This document shows positions 4,623 through 6,707 of a DNA stretch of 6,707 nt, one piece after another. The DNA comes from Candidatus Methanovirga meridionalis (GTDB lineage Archaea; Methanobacteriota; Methanobacteria; Methanobacteriales; Methanobacteriaceae). How positions within the stretch are numbered: the first letter of the stretch is position 1; every line of letters starts with the position of its first letter. Position numbers and translations under genes: made by a program. Under the pieces are notes generated by a model. It had not been told where the DNA came from, searched no databases, and saw nothing but the letters and a program-made list of their open reading frames with translations. The stretch spans positions 1 through 6,707 of the forward strand of contig JAITPS010000272.1 of assembly GCA_031289325.1 (NCBI GenBank). The letters run 5' to 3'.

Positions 4623-6074
4623 ATGATTCAGGGTACAGGATCATCAGTAGGAAAAAGTATATTAGTAACAGCACTATGCAGGATTTTTAAACAAGATGGT
4701 TACAATGTGTGTCCATACAAGTCCCAAAATATGTCTTTAAATTCTTATATAACTCTTGATGGTAAAGAAATGGGTCGTGCTCAAGTACTTCAAGCTTATG
4801 CTGCAGGTTTAGAACCAGAAGTTTATATGAATCCTATACTTTTAAAACCTACAGGAGATAAAGATTGTCAAATAATTGTAAATGGTGAAATTTATGGTAA
4901 TAGCACAGCTATGGAATACCATGAATTAAAATTAGAATTTATGAGCATGTTAAAAACACAATTTGCTGATTTAGAGAAAAAATTTGATATTGTTATCATG
5001 GAAGGTGCAGGTAGTCCAGCAGAAATAAATTTAAGAGATAAAGATATTGTCAACATGGGTATGGCTGAACTTGTAGATGCACCAGTTTTATTAGTCGGAG
5101 ATATTGATAAAGGAGGAGTTTTCGCATCGTTATATGGGACATTAATGCTTATTAGTGAGGATGAAAGAAAAAGAGTTAGAGGAACAATAATAAATAAATT
5201 TAGAGGAGATATAGATATACTAAAACCAGGACTTGTCATGCTTGAAGAAATAACTAATAAGAAATGTCTTGGTGTTGTACAATGTTTTAATTTACTATTA
5301 GAAGATGAAGATAGACCAGCTATAATTAATAAGAATATAAATAATATTATTGACATTGCTGTTTTAAGATTACCAAGAATATCTAACTCTACAGATTTAA
5401 ATGCACTTAATATTGAAGAGGATGTTTCTATTAGATATATAAGTTCAATCCATGACTTTAGAACTCCTGATTTATTAATTATACCTGGAAGTAAAAACAC
5501 TATAGAAGACCTGAATTATCTTAAAAAATCAGGAATATTTGATAAAATTAAAGAATATAAAAAAACAGGTCAAATAATAGGAATCTGTGGTGGATATCAA
5601 ATGCTTGGTAACAGTATAATCGATCCTTATAATGTAGAAACAAAAGCCTTAAAAATTGATGGTCTCGGACTTTTAGATATTGAAACTGTTTTTGAAACTA
5701 AAAAGGTTACAAAGAGAGTGGAAGCAAATTTAATATCTGATAATAATATTTCTGTATACGGTTATGAAATCCACATGGGCATTTCTACTAATGGAAAATT
5801 TGCAAATCCATTGTTTAATATAAATAAGGAAAATTATTTTGATGGATCAATAAATAAGAATGGTTCAGTCTTAGGAACTTATATACATGGAATTTTTGAT
5901 AAACCAGATTTTAGAGAATTTATACTCAATAAAATCAGGGAAAAAAAAGGTATAGAAAAAAAAGAATCTAAAGATTATGAAAATTTTAGAGAAAAGGAAT
6001 TAGATAAATTAGCAGATATTGTAAGAACAAGTTTAGATATAGATGAAATATATAGTATTATGGAAATAAAATAG
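4623..6074 (+). CDS. cobQ: cobyric acid synthase CobQ/CbiP (glutamine-hydrolysing)
   Basis: The enzyme makes adenosylcobyric acid by four successive ATP- and glutamine-dependent amidations of adenosylcobyrinic acid a,c-diamide, in the corrinoid pathway that serves methyl transfer in methanogenesis. The N-terminal dethiobiotin synthetase-like domain shows the P-loop GTGSSVGKS (4-12), PYKSQNMSLNS (31-41), MEGAGSPAEINLRDKDIVNMG (126-146) and GDIDKGGVFASLYGT (159-173). The C-terminal class I glutamine amidotransferase domain has nucleophile Cys322 in GICGGYQMLG and His422 in GTYIHGIF. The 483 residues are close to the usual length, with all catalytic landmarks present. One oddity is VQCFN (219-223), where relatives often have VPY or VPW. 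From this ATG the protein begins directly at MIQGT, several residues short of relatives such as Salmonella CbiP. The upstream in-frame codons read I-I-I-K-I, a fitting first strand, so the true start may be ATA at 4614. The gene stands alone. Confidence 0.97.
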   Translation: MIQGTGSSVGKSILVTALCRIFKQDGYNVCPYKSQNMSLNSYITLDGKEMGRAQVLQAYAAGLEPEVYMNPILLKPTGDKDCQIIVNGEIYGNSTAMEYHELKLEFMSMLKTQFADLEKKFDIVIMEGAGSPAEINLRDKDIVNMGMAELVDAPVLLVGDIDKGGVFASLYGTLMLISEDERKRVRGTIINKFRGDIDILKPGLVMLEEITNKKCLGVVQCFNLLLEDEDRPAIINKNINNIIDIAVLRLPRISNSTDLNALNIEEDVSIRYISSIHDFRTPDLLIIPGSKNTIEDLNYLKKSGIFDKIKEYKKTGQIIGICGGYQMLGNSIIDPYNVETKALKIDGLGLLDIETVFETKKVTKRVEANLISDNNISVYGYEIHMGISTNGKFANPLFNINKENYFDGSINKNGSVLGTYIHGIFDKPDFREFILNKIREKKGIEKKESKDYENFREKELDKLADIVRTSLDIDEIYSIMEIK

Positions 6075-6087
6075 CTATTACAAATAG

Positions 6088-6102
6088 AACATTTTAAATG
6101 TT
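6088..6102 (+). terminator. small hairpin just after cobQ
   Basis: AACATT (6088-6093) pairs with AATGTT (6097-6102) around a TTA loop, starting 14 bases after the TAG stop. No T run follows at once, so on its own it is a weak candidate; the T tracts about 100 bases later are more convincing. Confidence 0.3.
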
Positions 6103-6188
6103 TAAATAATACGAACGATTTAATATGTTTATCACAGTTTAGAATCAATTTTTATACTTCAAAAGCTTTAGTTTTAACTTATAAAAAG

Positions 6189-6211
6189 TTTTTCAAATTT
6201 TTCAATTTTTT
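6189..6211 (+). terminator. triple T-tract, likely end of the cobQ transcript
   Basis: Runs of five, five and six T lie at 6189-6193, 6198-6202 and 6206-6211, separated by CAAA and CAA. Archaeal RNA polymerase stops at U-rich stretches without needing a hairpin, so this is the best terminator candidate after cobQ. Confidence 0.45.
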
Positions 6212-6217
6212 CATTTA

Positions 6218-6357
6218 TAGGCATTATGGAAGGTTGTTAAATTTTAAAATGATAAACTTTTTTATTAAGATAAACTTTTTTATTAAGATAAACTTTTTTA
6301 TTAAGTTATAGCATTATAGAAAAGTTCTTAAATTTTGAATAATAAATTTTTTATTAA
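6218..6357. repeat. imperfect 48-bp direct repeat around a 3-copy 18-bp array
   Basis: GATAAACTTTTTTATTAA is repeated exactly three times at 6251-6268, 6269-6286 and 6287-6304. The segment 6221-6268, beginning GCATTATGGAAGG, recurs imperfectly at 6311-6357, beginning GCATTATAGAAAAG, so the array lies inside a larger duplication. The lead-in resembles the one before the 15-bp array at 3685-3710. Confidence 0.85.
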
Positions 6358-6404
6358 ATTATTTAATTTTAAATATTGTGTCATGAAAATTTATAATTTT
6401 AAAT
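6333..6404. repeat. dispersed intergenic repeat, copy 2 of 2
   Basis: Gap-free match to 962-1033, with about eight differences over 72 bases. This copy is downstream of cobQ, while copy 1 is upstream of the HAD gene, so the element does not keep one position relative to genes. Only one TCATGAAAA motif is present here, against two in tandem near copy 1. Confidence 0.7.
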
Positions 6405-6511
6405 TTTAGATAATATAACTAAATTTTAATTAATATATTTCAATAATATTTATTTTTAAAAAAATTATTTATTAAAAATTTTATTAAAACATCCATAATT
6501 TAAAAATTTTT
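6405..6511. other. plain A/T-rich spacer
   Basis: Low-complexity A/T sequence with a few short palindromes expected from its composition and no open frame. I see nothing to annotate. Confidence 0.6.
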
Positions 6512-6707
6512 TAATTTTTTTAATTTTTTTTAATTTTTTTTAATTTTTATTAATTTTTTTTAATTTTTTTTAATTTTTTTTAATTTTTATTAATTTTTTT
6601 TAATTTTTTTTAATTTTTTTTAATTTTTATTAATTTTTATTAATTTTTATTAATTTTTATTAATTTTTATTAATTTTTATTAATTTTTATTAATTTTTAT
6701 TAATTTT
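6512..6707. repeat. 10-bp T-tract tandem repeat, about 19 copies
   Basis: From 6521 onward every ten bases read TAATTTTTNT with N being T or A, in strict register to the window edge; a 9-bp unit precedes at 6512-6520. From 6521 the variable base reads T,T,A,T,T,T,A,T,T,T and then A eight times. T tracts spaced one helical turn apart are known to bend DNA, so the array is expected to be curved. It may continue past the window. Confidence 0.96.

Noticed and set aside
4892..5500. 202-codon minus-strand open frame rich in Ser, Ile and Leu
   Set aside because: It is antisense to the conserved core of cobQ, and its composition is what the reverse strand of an A/T-rich gene gives.
6075..6707. tRNA or other stable RNA gene after cobQ
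   Set aside because: No G/C-rich cloverleaf or other compact fold is visible in this nearly pure A/T sequence.

Overview
The window looks like chromosome from a very AT-rich methanogenic archaeon of the Methanobacteriales, most likely Methanobrevibacter or a close relative. Three things point there: a glutamine-dependent cobyric acid synthase of the anaerobic (CbiP) type, a small HAD hydrolase of an archaeal subfamily, and long, almost pure A/T intergenic regions filled with short tandem repeats. The genus is an inference. No rRNA, tRNA, transposase or CRISPR array is visible.

Three convincing genes fill about 57% of the window. On the minus strand lie a HAD-superfamily hydrolase (263-943) and a 563-residue protein of the phosphoenolpyruvate carboxykinase (PEPCK)/HPr kinase fold (1793-3484). 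On the plus strand lies cobQ/cbiP (4623-6074), divergent from the PEPCK-like gene. Gaps of 849 and about 1130 bases separate the genes, so each is probably transcribed alone. No shared pathway is evident. CobQ feeds corrinoid cofactor synthesis, which methanogens need for methyl transfer. The HAD and PEPCK-like substrates are unknown.

Every intergenic region holds a different tandem repeat: 30-bp units (1-193), 30-bp and 25-bp units (991-1167), a hairpin cluster (1304-1499), 15-bp units (3713-3840), 29-bp units (3941-4110), a 20-bp doublet (4136-4175), 18-bp units (6251-6304) and 10-bp T-tract units (6512-6707). Some intergenic pieces are related at a distance. A module of about 72 bases occurs at 962-1033 and 6333-6404, and a lead-in of about 25 bases precedes T-rich repeats at 3685, 6218 and 6308.

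The points most worth a second look are the PEPCK-like enzyme, which keeps the nucleotide and metal site but stands in no pathway; the cobQ start, where the Shine-Dalgarno spacing fits an ATA codon; the hairpin pairs whose stems change in a compensated way; and the helically phased T-tracts at the right edge.
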